This document shows positions 1 through 8,537 of a stretch of 64,000 nt of DNA, one piece after another. Source of the stretch: Planctomycetota bacterium (GTDB lineage Bacteria > Planctomycetota > UBA1135 > UBA2386); NCBI GenBank assembly GCA_016716265.1, contig JADJWQ010000006.1, forward strand, positions 2,817,501 through 2,881,500. The letters are read 5' to 3'. The position numbers and the translations under genes are program-made. The notes beneath the pieces were generated by a model, which saw only the letters and a program-made list of their open reading frames with translations, made no database searches and was not told the origin of the DNA. The number at the start of each line of letters is the position of its first letter. The stretch's first letter is position 1.

Positions 1-1
1 G

Positions 2-271
2 TGGTTCGCCGTCGTGCAGGGCGAGGGCGCCGTCGTCGTGTGCGACCCGGCGACCGGCGAACGGCAGCGCATCGAGCTCGGGTCGTCCACACCGCGCTCG
101 GTCTACGTGCCGCCAGGGCTCGCCCACGCGATCGTCAACGACGGCGACGACGTCCTCGTATGCGTCGCTTGCGCGGAGGCCGAGCACGACCCCGACGACG
201 TGTTCCCGTTCCCCGTCGTCGGCACTGGCACCGCTCGGCAGGCGGACGCGGACGACGAGCAGAAGACATGA
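2..271 (+). CDS. Cupin-fold protein, C-terminal part (probable sugar isomerase/epimerase)
   Basis: An open frame enters from the left edge and stops at a TGA at 269-271, so only about 89 C-terminal residues are present. The visible part alternates short beta-like stretches with a proline-glycine turn (VYVPPGLAHAIVND), which is the usual late cupin strand with a histidine. Cupin sugar isomerases of the WxcM/FdtA kind and RmlC-like epimerases commonly sit beside nucleotide-sugar genes, and the next two genes are a cytidylyltransferase and a dehydratase. The stop overlaps the next ATG (ATGA), which points to translational coupling. The exact reaction cannot be told from the fragment. Confidence 0.6.
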   Translation, partial: WFAVVQGEGAVVVCDPATGERQRIELGSSTPRSVYVPPGLAHAIVNDGDDVLVCVACAEAEHDPDDVFPFPVVGTGTARQADADDEQKT

Positions 272-1068
272 CCACGGACCAGAGACGCGAGCAGGTCGTG
301 ATCCTGTGCGGCGGCCGGGGCACCCGGTTGCAGGAGGAGACCGAGTTCAAGCCGAAGGCGCTGGTCGAGATCGGCGGCCGACCGATCCTCTGGCACCTGA
401 TGCGCATCTACGACCGCTACGGCTTCCGTCGCTTCGTGCTGTGCCTCGGCTACAAGGGCAATCTGATCAAGGAGTACTTCCTCCAGTACTCCGCGATGCA
501 GAACGACTTCACGCTGCGACTGCGCTCCGGCGAGCGTCGGATCCATGGGCGCAAGGACGTCGTCGAGGACTGGGAGATCACGTTCGCCGACACCGGTCTC
601 GACACCAACACCGGCGGTCGCCTCCACCGCATCGCACACCTGATCGATCAGCCGCTGTTCCTGGCCAACTACTGTGACGGCCTCAGCGACATCGATCTCG
701 ACCGGCTGGTCGCCTTCCACCGCGACAAGGGCAAGATCGCCACCGTCACCGGCTTCCACCCGCATTCGCGCTTCGGCATCGTCAAGGTCGACGACTCCGG
801 GATCGTCAACTACTGGCAGGAGAAGCCGCTGATGAGCGACCTGACCAGCGGTGGCTTCTTCGTGTTCGAACGCGGGATCTTCGACTACCTCGACGCCGAT
901 TGCGTGCTCGAGCAGCAGCCACTGGAGCGCCTGTCCGCCGACCGCCAGCTCGCGCTGTACCCGCACGACGGCTACTGGCAATGCATGGACACCTTCAAGG
1001 AAGCGCTCGCCCTGAACAGGCTGTGGGCGAGCGGCAATGCCCCGTGGCGAACCTGGGACGACGACTGA
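268..1068 (+). CDS. rfbF: Glucose-1-phosphate cytidylyltransferase
   Basis: A 266-residue nucleotidyltransferase. Near the N-terminus it has the signature VILCGGRGTRLQEETEFKPK, followed by LVEIGGRPILWHLM and the LCLGYKG segment; these are typical of RfbF-type enzymes that make CDP-glucose from glucose-1-phosphate and CTP. Length matches the family (about 255-265). The ATG at 268 overlaps the upstream stop in an ATGA junction, and the next gene starts 13 nt after the stop, so the three genes look like one operon. CDP-glucose is the precursor of 3,6-dideoxy and other deoxysugars of surface polysaccharides. A dTDP- or GDP-specific enzyme is less likely given the EETEFKPK and LGYKG motifs. Confidence 0.85.
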   Translation: MTTDQRREQVVILCGGRGTRLQEETEFKPKALVEIGGRPILWHLMRIYDRYGFRRFVLCLGYKGNLIKEYFLQYSAMQNDFTLRLRSGERRIHGRKDVVEDWEITFADTGLDTNTGGRLHRIAHLIDQPLFLANYCDGLSDIDLDRLVAFHRDKGKIATVTGFHPHSRFGIVKVDDSGIVNYWQEKPLMSDLTSGGFFVFERGIFDYLDADCVLEQQPLERLSADRQLALYPHDGYWQCMDTFKEALALNRLWASGNAPWRTWDDD

Positions 1069-1081
1069 GGCCGGAGCGGAC

Positions 1082-2059
1082 ATGAGCGACTTCTGGCAGC
1101 GGAGGAACGTCTTCGTGACCGGCGCGACCGGGCTGCTCGGCTCGTGGTTGACCCGCGCATTGCTCGACCGCGGCGCCCGCGTGACCGGCCTCGTCCGCGA
1201 CCGCGTGCCCGCCAGCCTGCTGGTCACGTCCGGGGACTTCGATCGTGTGCAGGTCGTGCACGGCGCGCTCGAAGACCACTTCACCGTGCTGCGCGCGGTC
1301 AACGAGCACGAGATCGACACGGTGTTCCATCTCGGCGCGCAGACGATCGTCGGCACGGCCAACCGCTCGGTGCTGTCGACATTCGAGTCGAACGTCCGCG
1401 GCACCTGGAGCCTGCTGGAAGCGTGCCGGGCGACCGCCGGACTCGTCCGCCGCATCGTGTTCGCCTCCAGCGACAAGGCGTACGGCGCACACGACCGGTT
1501 GCCGTACACCGAGGATCTCCCGCTCGCCGGCACGTTTCCGTACGACGCCTCGAAGGCCTGCGCCGAGCTGATCGCGCGCTCGTACTTCCACACCTTCGGC
1601 GTCCCGGTCGCCACGACCCGTTGCGGCAATCTGTTCGGCGGCGGCGACCTGAACTTCAATCGCCTGGTACCGGGAACGATCCGCGCGGCGCTGCTCGGCG
1701 AGCGACCCGTCGTGCGGAGCGACGGCCGGTTCGTGCGGGACTACTTCTACGTGGAGGACGCGGTCGCTGCCTATCTGCTGCTCGCCGAACGGCTCGAGGC
1801 ACAGCAGCTCGCCGGCGAGGCGTTCAACTTCGGCACCGAGCAGCCATTGACCGTGCTCGCGGTGGTCGAGCAGATCCTCGCCCGCACCGGTCGCGCGGAC
1901 CTGACTCCCGACATCCGCGACGAGGTCAGCCACGAGATCCGCGCCCAGTATCTCGATTGTGGCAAGGCCCACCGCGTGCTGGGCTGGCAGCCGGCGTTCA
2001 CGTTCGCCGACGGGCTCGACCGCACGATCGCCTGGTATCGGGCTCAGCTGGGCGGCTGA
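1082..2059 (+). CDS. rfbG: CDP-glucose 4,6-dehydratase-like SDR enzyme
   Basis: A 325-residue extended short-chain dehydrogenase. The N-terminus carries the Rossmann motif TGATGLLG. The Ser and Tyr-Lys catalytic elements are in SSDKAYG and YDASKACAE, and a nucleotide-sugar segment follows (RDYFYVEDAVAAYLLL). The opening FWQRR and the position directly after the cytidylyltransferase favour a CDP-glucose 4,6-dehydratase giving CDP-4-keto-6-deoxyglucose. The gene starts at the ATG at 1082, 13 nt after the previous stop. Its end overlaps the convergent gene on the other strand by 16 nt. Another nucleotide-sugar substrate remains possible. Confidence 0.8.
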   Translation: MSDFWQRRNVFVTGATGLLGSWLTRALLDRGARVTGLVRDRVPASLLVTSGDFDRVQVVHGALEDHFTVLRAVNEHEIDTVFHLGAQTIVGTANRSVLSTFESNVRGTWSLLEACRATAGLVRRIVFASSDKAYGAHDRLPYTEDLPLAGTFPYDASKACAELIARSYFHTFGVPVATTRCGNLFGGGDLNFNRLVPGTIRAALLGERPVVRSDGRFVRDYFYVEDAVAAYLLLAERLEAQQLAGEAFNFGTEQPLTVLAVVEQILARTGRADLTPDIRDEVSHEIRAQYLDCGKAHRVLGWQPAFTFADGLDRTIAWYRAQLGG

Positions 2060-3048
2060 CCGCGCGCGTCGAGCCACGCGCGCACGCGTGCCATCGCCGC
2101 GTCGAGGTCCGCTGGCAATGCGCGGCCGAGCGCGCGCTGCAGGCGCCCGACCGGCACCGGCAGGTGCGGCATCTCCTCGGGGATCACCGGGACGGCGCCG
2201 AACCGCAGCCGCTCGCGCTCGATTCCGAATGCGCACGCGGCGGCGAGCACGAAGTCCCGCACGCTGTGCAGGCGTCCGCTCGCGACGTTGACGATACCGG
2301 CGTCGAACGGCGGATCGCGCGCGAGCACCGCGCGCGCCGGGACCGCCGCGAGCGCGACGAGCGCCTCGGCGACGTCGAAGACCAGCGTGAAGTCACGGCA
2401 TTGCCCGCCGGTGCTCAGCGGGATCGGCTCGCCGTGCTGCCGGGCGGCGAGGAGCGTCGGGAACAGCCGCCCCGGCCGCTCGCCCGGCCCGAACACGGTG
2501 AACAGCCGCGCGACGAGCGCCGGCAGACCGCTCTGCACGGCCCGCTGCACGGTCCGCGTCGCGGCCAGCTTGCTGCGCCCGTAGGCCGTCACCGGGCACG
2601 CCGCCACGCTCTCGTCCAGCGGGATCGGCAGCGCGCCGTACTCGAATGCGGAGCCGGCGTGGATCAACCGCAACCCCGGCCACGAGGTTCCCGGGCACCG
2701 TACGAGCGCCGCGACGATCTCGCCGAGCACGTCGGCATTGACGCGCTGCATCAGCGCCGGGTCGCGCTCGTCCTTCGCGACGCCGTAGCCCGCGAGGTGC
2801 ATCACGACGTCCGGACCGAACGCCTCGATCGCCGCGCCGAGCGAGCCGCGCTCGGCGCAGTCGGCGTGGAGCACGCGCGCCGCCGATGCGACGACGGCGT
2901 CGCCGGTGCGCGACGGGTCGCGCAGCGCCACGGCGATGCTCGCGGCACGGTCTCGAAGCGCCGCCACCACCACACGTCCGATGAAGCCGGTCGCGCCGGT
3001 CACCAGGACGCGGGCGCCGCGCAGCGGGTACGAACGAGGTTCCGACAC
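2044..3048 (-). CDS. NAD-dependent epimerase/dehydratase
   Basis: A 334-residue extended SDR protein starting at a GTG (3048-3046). The dinucleotide-binding TGATGFIG lies about 20 residues in. The active-site elements are HAGSAFEYG and YGRSKLAA, and a VFDVAEALVALAA segment near residue 230 is typical of sugar epimerases. It is convergent with the CDP-glucose dehydratase gene, the two 3' ends overlapping by 16 nt. The context suggests it modifies the same deoxysugar pathway, for example as an epimerase or reductase, but the substrate cannot be assigned from sequence alone. Confidence 0.75.
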   Translation of the reverse strand: MSEPRSYPLRGARVLVTGATGFIGRVVVAALRDRAASIAVALRDPSRTGDAVVASAARVLHADCAERGSLGAAIEAFGPDVVMHLAGYGVAKDERDPALMQRVNADVLGEIVAALVRCPGTSWPGLRLIHAGSAFEYGALPIPLDESVAACPVTAYGRSKLAATRTVQRAVQSGLPALVARLFTVFGPGERPGRLFPTLLAARQHGEPIPLSTGGQCRDFTLVFDVAEALVALAAVPARAVLARDPPFDAGIVNVASGRLHSVRDFVLAAACAFGIERERLRFGAVPVIPEEMPHLPVPVGRLQRALGRALPADLDAAMARVRAWLDARGQPPS

Positions 3049-3132
3049 GCCCGCACGATACGCGTGACGCGACCGCGACCGGACCGGGATCCTGCGTGAA
3101 CCGGACGTCCGCTTCTGGTCGTCTGGTCGCCC

Positions 3133-5052
3133 ATGTCCGTGGCCCGCCGCCCACTCATCCTCGTCCTGGCGCTCGTCGCGCTCGCTGCCCTCGCGGCGGC
3201 AGTCCGCTCACACCCCGCGGTGATGTCGATGGACGAGACCGGGATCGACTTCCGCGATGCCGACACGGTCCGACGCCTCGTCAAGCTGAACAGCATGGAC
3301 ACTTCGGAGACCTACCCGGTCCTCGAGGTGCGGGACGGCTATCCCGAGGGGACGACGATCCAATGGTCGCTGCCGATGGACTTCGTCATCCGCGGCCTGG
3401 ACGCCGTGGCGCCGCGGCTGCACCCGCTGGCACGGAAGTACGAATCCGGTGCGGCCCTCGCCGGTCCCGTGCTCGGCACGCTGGCGGTGCTCGCGTTCGC
3501 GTTGCTCGCCTGGCGCCTGCTGCCGCGCGGGCAGGCCGCGCTCGCGGCGCTGCTCTACGCGGTGTCGGCTCCCGGCGTCGAGGTCACCCGGCTCGGCAAC
3601 GGCGACCATCAGAGCCTGCAGCTCCTCTGTGCCGTCGTGGCGATGCTCGGCGGGCTCGCGGTGGTCGTCGGGCGTGGTCGCACGCCGCTCGCGGTGCTGT
3701 CGGGGGCACTGCTCGGACTCAGCATCTGGGTCAATGCCGAGTCGATGCTGGTATTGATCGTCGACGGGCTGACGATCGTCGTCGGGCTTGGCCTCACCGC
3801 GGCGCAGGACGCCCGAACGCGGCTGACCCTGCTGCTGCAGCACGCGGTCGCTTGCGCCGTGGTGACGGTGGCCGGCATGCTCGCCGAGGGCGGCGGCCGC
3901 CTGACGCTGGAGTGGGACCGCGTGTCCTGCTTCCAGGTGGCAGCGACGCTCGGTCTCGTGGCGCTGGTCTGGCTCGCGCGGCGACTCGTTCCGCGTTGGC
4001 GGCATCCGGCCGCGGGCATGTGGGCGGCCGCCGCGATCGCCGGTGCGCTCGTCGCCGGACCGTTCCTGCTGGTGCCGGCGCTGCACACGAAGCTGGTCAG
4101 CGAGCTGACGCGGATGGCGACCTTCGCGTCGTTCTGCCTGGCGAGCGTCAACGAGTACCAGGCGCTGTTCGCGAACGGCCTCGGACTCGCACGCCTGGTG
4201 TTCGGTGCGACGCTGTTCATGATCCCGTTCTGCTTCATCGGGCTGTTCTTCGCCCGCCAGCTGTCGCCGGCGCTGCGCGCAGGCCTCGTGATCCCCAATG
4301 CGCTGCTCGGTGCGCTGGTGCTGACGCAGGTCAAGCTCTCGCACATGTTCTCGATCCCGTGGGCCTTGATGATCCCGGCCGGTGGCGTGGTCTGCGTCGA
4401 CCTGGTCGCGCGATCGCTGCACGTCCGGACCGAGCGCGTCGCGCGCCTGCGGCTCGGAGCCGCCCTGCTCGTCGCGGCCTCGGCACTGTGGAACATCGGG
4501 ATGCTGACCTTCACCGAGCTCCCCGACGACGGGACCGCCGCCCGCCGCGAGCTGGTCGCGGGCTTGGCCCGCCTCGAGTTCACCCCCCGCAGCGAGACCG
4601 AGGCGGGGCGGATGGCCGTCATGGCGCCGTGGGATCTGGGTCACTACCTGCTCTACGACACCGACAAGCCGGTCGTCGCGTCGAGCTACCAGCGCCGCGT
4701 CGACGGCATCCGCGACAGCTTCGACGTGATGTGCGCGATGTCCCCGGAGGAGGCGCGGGCGATCCTGCAACGGCGGCGCGTGCGCTGGTGGGTCCGCCCC
4801 GCCAGCCCGAAGTTCCTCACGCAGTACCACCTGGTCGTGCCCGGGAAGCCCGAGCTCGGGCGCGTCGTGCAGGGCCCGAGCGGCCCCGCGATCGCGCTGA
4901 GCCCGGTCGTGAAGGAGTCCTTCTGGTATGCCACGGCGCCGGGCAATCCGCTGCCCGCGTGGCTGGAGCCCGTGTTCACGACCGACCAGCAGGAGTATCA
5001 GGCACCCGCCTTCCGCGTGTTCCTCGTGCGCTACGCGGACGAGGGCCGCTGA
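3133..5052 (+). CDS. STT3/AglB-like membrane glycosyltransferase (GT-C)
   Basis: A 639-residue protein with an N-terminal signal-anchor, roughly ten further hydrophobic segments and a soluble C-terminal domain from about residue 470. Two features recall oligosaccharyltransferases: an acidic first loop with a D-A-D triplet (IDFRDADTVRRL) and DGYPEGTTIQW, and a later NGDHQSLQ that resembles the DHH-type motif. A canonical WWD sequence was not found in the C-terminal domain, so it may be a divergent GT-C enzyme transferring a lipid-linked sugar. Its place beside nucleotide-sugar genes fits polysaccharide assembly or protein glycosylation. The ATG at 3133 precedes an obvious hydrophobic stretch, which decides the start. 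Confidence 0.65.
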   Translation: MSVARRPLILVLALVALAALAAAVRSHPAVMSMDETGIDFRDADTVRRLVKLNSMDTSETYPVLEVRDGYPEGTTIQWSLPMDFVIRGLDAVAPRLHPLARKYESGAALAGPVLGTLAVLAFALLAWRLLPRGQAALAALLYAVSAPGVEVTRLGNGDHQSLQLLCAVVAMLGGLAVVVGRGRTPLAVLSGALLGLSIWVNAESMLVLIVDGLTIVVGLGLTAAQDARTRLTLLLQHAVACAVVTVAGMLAEGGGRLTLEWDRVSCFQVAATLGLVALVWLARRLVPRWRHPAAGMWAAAAIAGALVAGPFLLVPALHTKLVSELTRMATFASFCLASVNEYQALFANGLGLARLVFGATLFMIPFCFIGLFFARQLSPALRAGLVIPNALLGALVLTQVKLSHMFSIPWALMIPAGGVVCVDLVARSLHVRTERVARLRLGAALLVAASALWNIGMLTFTELPDDGTAARRELVAGLARLEFTPRSETEAGRMAVMAPWDLGHYLLYDTDKPVVASSYQRRVDGIRDSFDVMCAMSPEEARAILQRRRVRWWVRPASPKFLTQYHLVVPGKPELGRVVQGPSGPAIALSPVVKESFWYATAPGNPLPAWLEPVFTTDQQEYQAPAFRVFLVRYADEGR

Positions 5053-5073
5053 CGCCGCGGGCCGCTACGTGCC

Positions 5074-6252
5074 TCAGGGACCCCCGCCGAGTTCGAGCAA
5101 TCGTGCGGCAAGTCCGCGCGGAGTGACGTAGGAGACCCCGGCACGCTCGTACTCCTCATCGCCGTCGTAGACGAGGACCTTGCCGATCAGCTGTCCGGGC
5201 ACGATCGACTCGAGCCTACGCAGCGCGGTGAGCTGGTCGTCGTGCGCCGTGGCGGACGACTTGATCTCCACCGCTGCGGCTCCGTGACCGTGGGTCACCA
5301 GGAGGTCGACTTCCAATCCCGTACTGTCTCGATAGAAGTTCAGGTTGCTGCCGCGGCCGGCATTCGTCCGCAACTTCAGTGCTTCGCCGACGACCATCGT
5401 CTCGAACAGTGCGCCCCGCAGCGGGTGGGTCGCGATCTGGCTTGCGGCCTCGATCCCCAGCAAGTGGGTCGCCAGGCCGACGTCGCAGAAGTAGAGCTTC
5501 GGCGCCTTCGTCAGTCGCGCGCTCACGTTGGCGAACCACGGCTCCAGCAGGAACACGACGTAGCTCGCCTCCAGGACGCTGAGCCAATTGCGCGCGGTCT
5601 GGTGCGAGACACCGGCATCTCGGGCAAGCGCAGAGACATTCAGAACCTGCGCGGTGCGACCGGCACACAGGCGGACGAAGCGACGGAACGCCGAGCGGTC
5701 TCGGATCTCGGTCAGCATCCGCACGTCGCGTTCGACGTAGGTCGCGAGGTAGTCGCCGTAAGCCTGAGCCGGATCGAGGCGCTGATCGAACACTCGCGGG
5801 TAGAAACCGTGCAGTAGCTGCTGGTCGGCATCGAGCACGGTTCCGGCGGTACCGAGCTCGCCGAGCGTCAGCGGAAGCAGGGTCAGGAGCCCGGTCCGGC
5901 CTGCGAGCGACTGGCTCACACGCTCGTCGAGCAGGAGCTGCCGGCTGCCGGTCAGCACGAACATGCCGTTCTGCCGCCGCTCGTCCACCAAGACCTGCAG
6001 GTAGCTCAGCAGCTGCGGAACACGCTGCACCTCGTCGAACACGGCACCGTCCCGGAAGCGGCGCAGGAACCCCCGCGGATCCCGCTCGGCGAAGTCGCGC
6101 TCGTCGGGGCGCTCGAGGTTCACGTAGGGCAGGTGCGCCGCCACGGCGCGACTCAGCGTGGTCTTGCCGGCCTGACGCGGGCCGGTCAGGGTCACGATGG
6201 GGTAGGAGCTCAGGAGCCGGCGGAGCGAGTTGGCGGCGTTTCGCGGAATCAC
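5074..6252 (-). CDS. AAA-type ATPase with DUF4143 domain
   Basis: About 392 residues. The N-terminal AAA_14 domain has the Walker A motif TGPRQAGKTT and a Walker B-like AVFDEVQRVP. A helical region follows, then a C-terminal DUF4143 half ending in a restriction-nuclease-like strand (VDLLVTHGHGAAAVEIKSS). The family start is usually MIPR, so the GTG at 6252 (GTG ATT CCG CGA) was preferred over a TTG 15 nt upstream that lies in a repeat tract. Such proteins are widespread, often mobile and linked to toxin or defence contexts, but their biochemical role is unknown. It stands alone and its 3' end faces the STT3-like gene. Confidence 0.85.
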   Translation of the reverse strand: MIPRNAANSLRRLLSSYPIVTLTGPRQAGKTTLSRAVAAHLPYVNLERPDERDFAERDPRGFLRRFRDGAVFDEVQRVPQLLSYLQVLVDERRQNGMFVLTGSRQLLLDERVSQSLAGRTGLLTLLPLTLGELGTAGTVLDADQQLLHGFYPRVFDQRLDPAQAYGDYLATYVERDVRMLTEIRDRSAFRRFVRLCAGRTAQVLNVSALARDAGVSHQTARNWLSVLEASYVVFLLEPWFANVSARLTKAPKLYFCDVGLATHLLGIEAASQIATHPLRGALFETMVVGEALKLRTNAGRGSNLNFYRDSTGLEVDLLVTHGHGAAAVEIKSSATAHDDQLTALRRLESIVPGQLIGKVLVYDGDEEYERAGVSYVTPRGLAARLLELGGGP

Positions 6253-6254
6253 TT

Positions 6255-6289
6255 TTGCAATTTGCAACTTCAGATTGCAGATTGCAAGG
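6255..6289. repeat. AT-rich imperfect heptanucleotide repeat
   Basis: Five imperfect 7-nt units (TTGCAAT, TTGCAAC, TTCAGAT, TGCAGAT, TGCAAGG) lie immediately upstream of the DUF4143 start. Composition is strikingly AT-rich for this window. It could hold promoter or operator sites for the ATPase gene; this is seen as a repeat, and any function is inferred. Confidence 0.6.
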
Positions 6290-6394
6290 CCCGCAGCAAC
6301 GTGTTTACTTTCGGAGACTTGCGGCGCTTCTAGCGCACCGGACGCGACCCTGCAGGTCGGCCTCGGAGCCCGCCGCCGGGCACTTGGCTGGCGG

Positions 6395-8473
6395 TCACTC
6401 CCAGACCAGGCCGCGCTCCGCCAGCTCCCCGTCCGGCACCCGCCGGAAGCCCGCGGGGGTCAGCGAGAACGCGGCCGAGCCCTGCGAGAGCGAGCGGATC
6501 GACGAGGCGTAGCCGAACATGCGACTCAGCGCCACGCCGCCGGTGATGGTGCGCTGCTCGCCGTCGATCGCGACGTCCTCGACTTCCGCGCGACGCGCGT
6601 TGAGGTCACTGAGGATGGCGCTCGCGTGCTCGGCGCGCGTCTGCACCTCGATCCGCATCCACGGCTCGAGCAGATCGACGCCGGAGCTGGCCAGCGCCTC
6701 GCGCAACGCCTTCGCCGAGGCCTCGCTGAACGCCGCCTCGTTGTCGCGTTGCTTGTCGCTCGCACCGCCGACGACGCGGATGCGCGCGCGCACCAACGGG
6801 TAGCCGAAGCGCGGCCCGGCCTGCGACTCGATGACCAGCGCCTCCGCGACCGTCGCCCGGAACGCCGCCGGAATCGGACAGCCGTCACCCCATTCGACCG
6901 CGACGTGCTCGACCGCGTCGTCCGGCGCGACCGCGACCACGACCTCGCCGAACACCTCGCGCCCACCGAGCGACCGCTCGACGCGATACTTGCCGGTGGC
7001 GGCCGCCCGGACGGCCTCGCGGTACGACACGCGTGGCTCACCGACGCTGACCGGAACGTGGAACTCGTGCTCGATGCGATGCCGGATGACCTCGAGGTGC
7101 AGCTCGCCCATTCCCGACGCGAGCCAGCGGCCGGTGTCCTCGTCGACCCCGACGTGGAAGCTCGGATCCTCGTGGGCGAGGCGCTGCAATGCGGTCTGCA
7201 GGCGGTCGCGATCGGCCGTCGACTTCGGCTCGATCCACAGCGTCAGGACCGGATCGGGAACCGTCAGCGACTCGAGGACCAGCGGCTCGTCCTTGGTGCA
7301 GAGCGTGTCGCCGGTCGCCGTCACCTTGAGGCCGACCAGCGCGACGATGTCGCCGGCCACCGCGCGCTCCAGTGCCTGACCGTGCTGCGCGTGGATCCGC
7401 AGCACGCGCGCGACCCGCTCGTGCCGACGCTGGCGGACGTTGTAGACGCCCGTGCCCGGCTCGATCGTCCCCGAGTAGATGCGCACGAATGTCAGGTCGC
7501 CGTGCGGCGTCAGCTGGAGCTTGAACGCCAGAGCGGAGAGCGGCGCGTCCGGGCGTGGCGGGCGCTCGACGATCGATTCGTCGTCCGGCCGGCGCCCCTG
7601 CACGGGCGGCAGGTCGACGGGCGACGGCAGCAGATCGACGATCGCGTCGAGCAGCGGGTGGATGCCGAAGTTGCGCAGCGCCGCACCGCACAGCACCGGG
7701 ACGATCGAGCGCGCGATCGTGCAGCGGCGCAGTGCGGCGAGCGCGGTCGGAACCGGGACCTCGCGCCCCTCGGTCACCAGCTCGAGCAGCTCGTCGTCGT
7801 CGCTGGCGAGGGCCTCGAGCAGCTCGGCGCGCAGCACACCGATCTCGTCCGCCGCGTCGGCCGGGATCGGCAGCTCGCGGGGCGACGCCGCCGGGCTGTC
7901 CGGCTCGAACGTCCAGGTCTGCAGCGTCAGCAGGTCGACGAGCCCGGCGAGCACGGCGCCCGTCGCGCCGTCGCTCCGGTACAGCGGATACTGGATCGGC
8001 ACGGCCGGAGCGCCGAGGCGACGCCGGATGCCCTCGACGACGCGCAGGTGATCGTGGCCCGGGCGATCGAGCTTGTTCACGAACACCAGGGCCGGCACGC
8101 GGTGCCGCACCATCTGGCGCCACACGGTCTCCGTCTGGGCCTGCACGCCCATCACGCCGTCGACGACCAGCACCGCACCGTCGAGCACGCGCATCGAGCG
8201 CTCGACCTCGACGGTGAAGTCGACGTGCCCCGGCGTGTCGATCACGTTGAGCCGATGGCCGCGCCATGGCACCGACGTCGCGGCGGCCGTGATGGTGATG
8301 CCCCGCTCGCGCTCCTCCTCCATCCAGTCGAGCGTCGTGTCGCCGTCGTCGACGTTGCCGAAGCGGTGCTGGACGCCGGTGTCGAACAGCAGGTGCTCCG
8401 ACACCGTGGTCTTGCCCGCATCGATGTGGGCGACGATGCCGAGATTCCGGATCCGCTCGAGGTCGTTGGCCAA
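6395..8473 (-). CDS. fusA2: Elongation factor G paralogue (EF-G2 type GTPase)
   Basis: A translational GTPase of about 692 residues, normal for EF-G. It has G1 AHIDAGKT, the G2/switch region ERERGITI, G3 DTPGH and G4 NKLD, followed by domain II and the domain III-V core ending SLTPAGFRRVP. The frame stays open far upstream across the next gene, so the start is uncertain. A TTG at 8473 just before LANDLERIRNLGI gives the expected EF-G N-terminus. No clear Shine-Dalgarno sequence was seen. A second EF-G like this one usually acts in recycling or a specialised condition, while the main fusA sits in the str operon. No ribosomal genes neighbour it here. Confidence 0.85.
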   Translation of the reverse strand: MANDLERIRNLGIVAHIDAGKTTVSEHLLFDTGVQHRFGNVDDGDTTLDWMEEERERGITITAAATSVPWRGHRLNVIDTPGHVDFTVEVERSMRVLDGAVLVVDGVMGVQAQTETVWRQMVRHRVPALVFVNKLDRPGHDHLRVVEGIRRRLGAPAVPIQYPLYRSDGATGAVLAGLVDLLTLQTWTFEPDSPAASPRELPIPADAADEIGVLRAELLEALASDDDELLELVTEGREVPVPTALAALRRCTIARSIVPVLCGAALRNFGIHPLLDAIVDLLPSPVDLPPVQGRRPDDESIVERPPRPDAPLSALAFKLQLTPHGDLTFVRIYSGTIEPGTGVYNVRQRRHERVARVLRIHAQHGQALERAVAGDIVALVGLKVTATGDTLCTKDEPLVLESLTVPDPVLTLWIEPKSTADRDRLQTALQRLAHEDPSFHVGVDEDTGRWLASGMGELHLEVIRHRIEHEFHVPVSVGEPRVSYREAVRAAATGKYRVERSLGGREVFGEVVVAVAPDDAVEHVAVEWGDGCPIPAAFRATVAEALVIESQAGPRFGYPLVRARIRVVGGASDKQRDNEAAFSEASAKALREALASSGVDLLEPWMRIEVQTRAEHASAILSDLNARRAEVEDVAIDGEQRTITGGVALSRMFGYASSIRSLSQGSAAFSLTPAGFRRVPDGELAERGLVWE

Positions 8474-8537
8474 GCGGACACCAACGTGCGCGGAGGGCCG
8501 CGCCGAGGCAAGGGTCAGGATCGGCGCCGATCGACGC

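Noticed and set aside
103..1659. Long antisense open frame across the cytidylyltransferase and dehydratase genes
   Set aside because: No recognisable domains; a high-GC shadow of two clear genes on the other strand.
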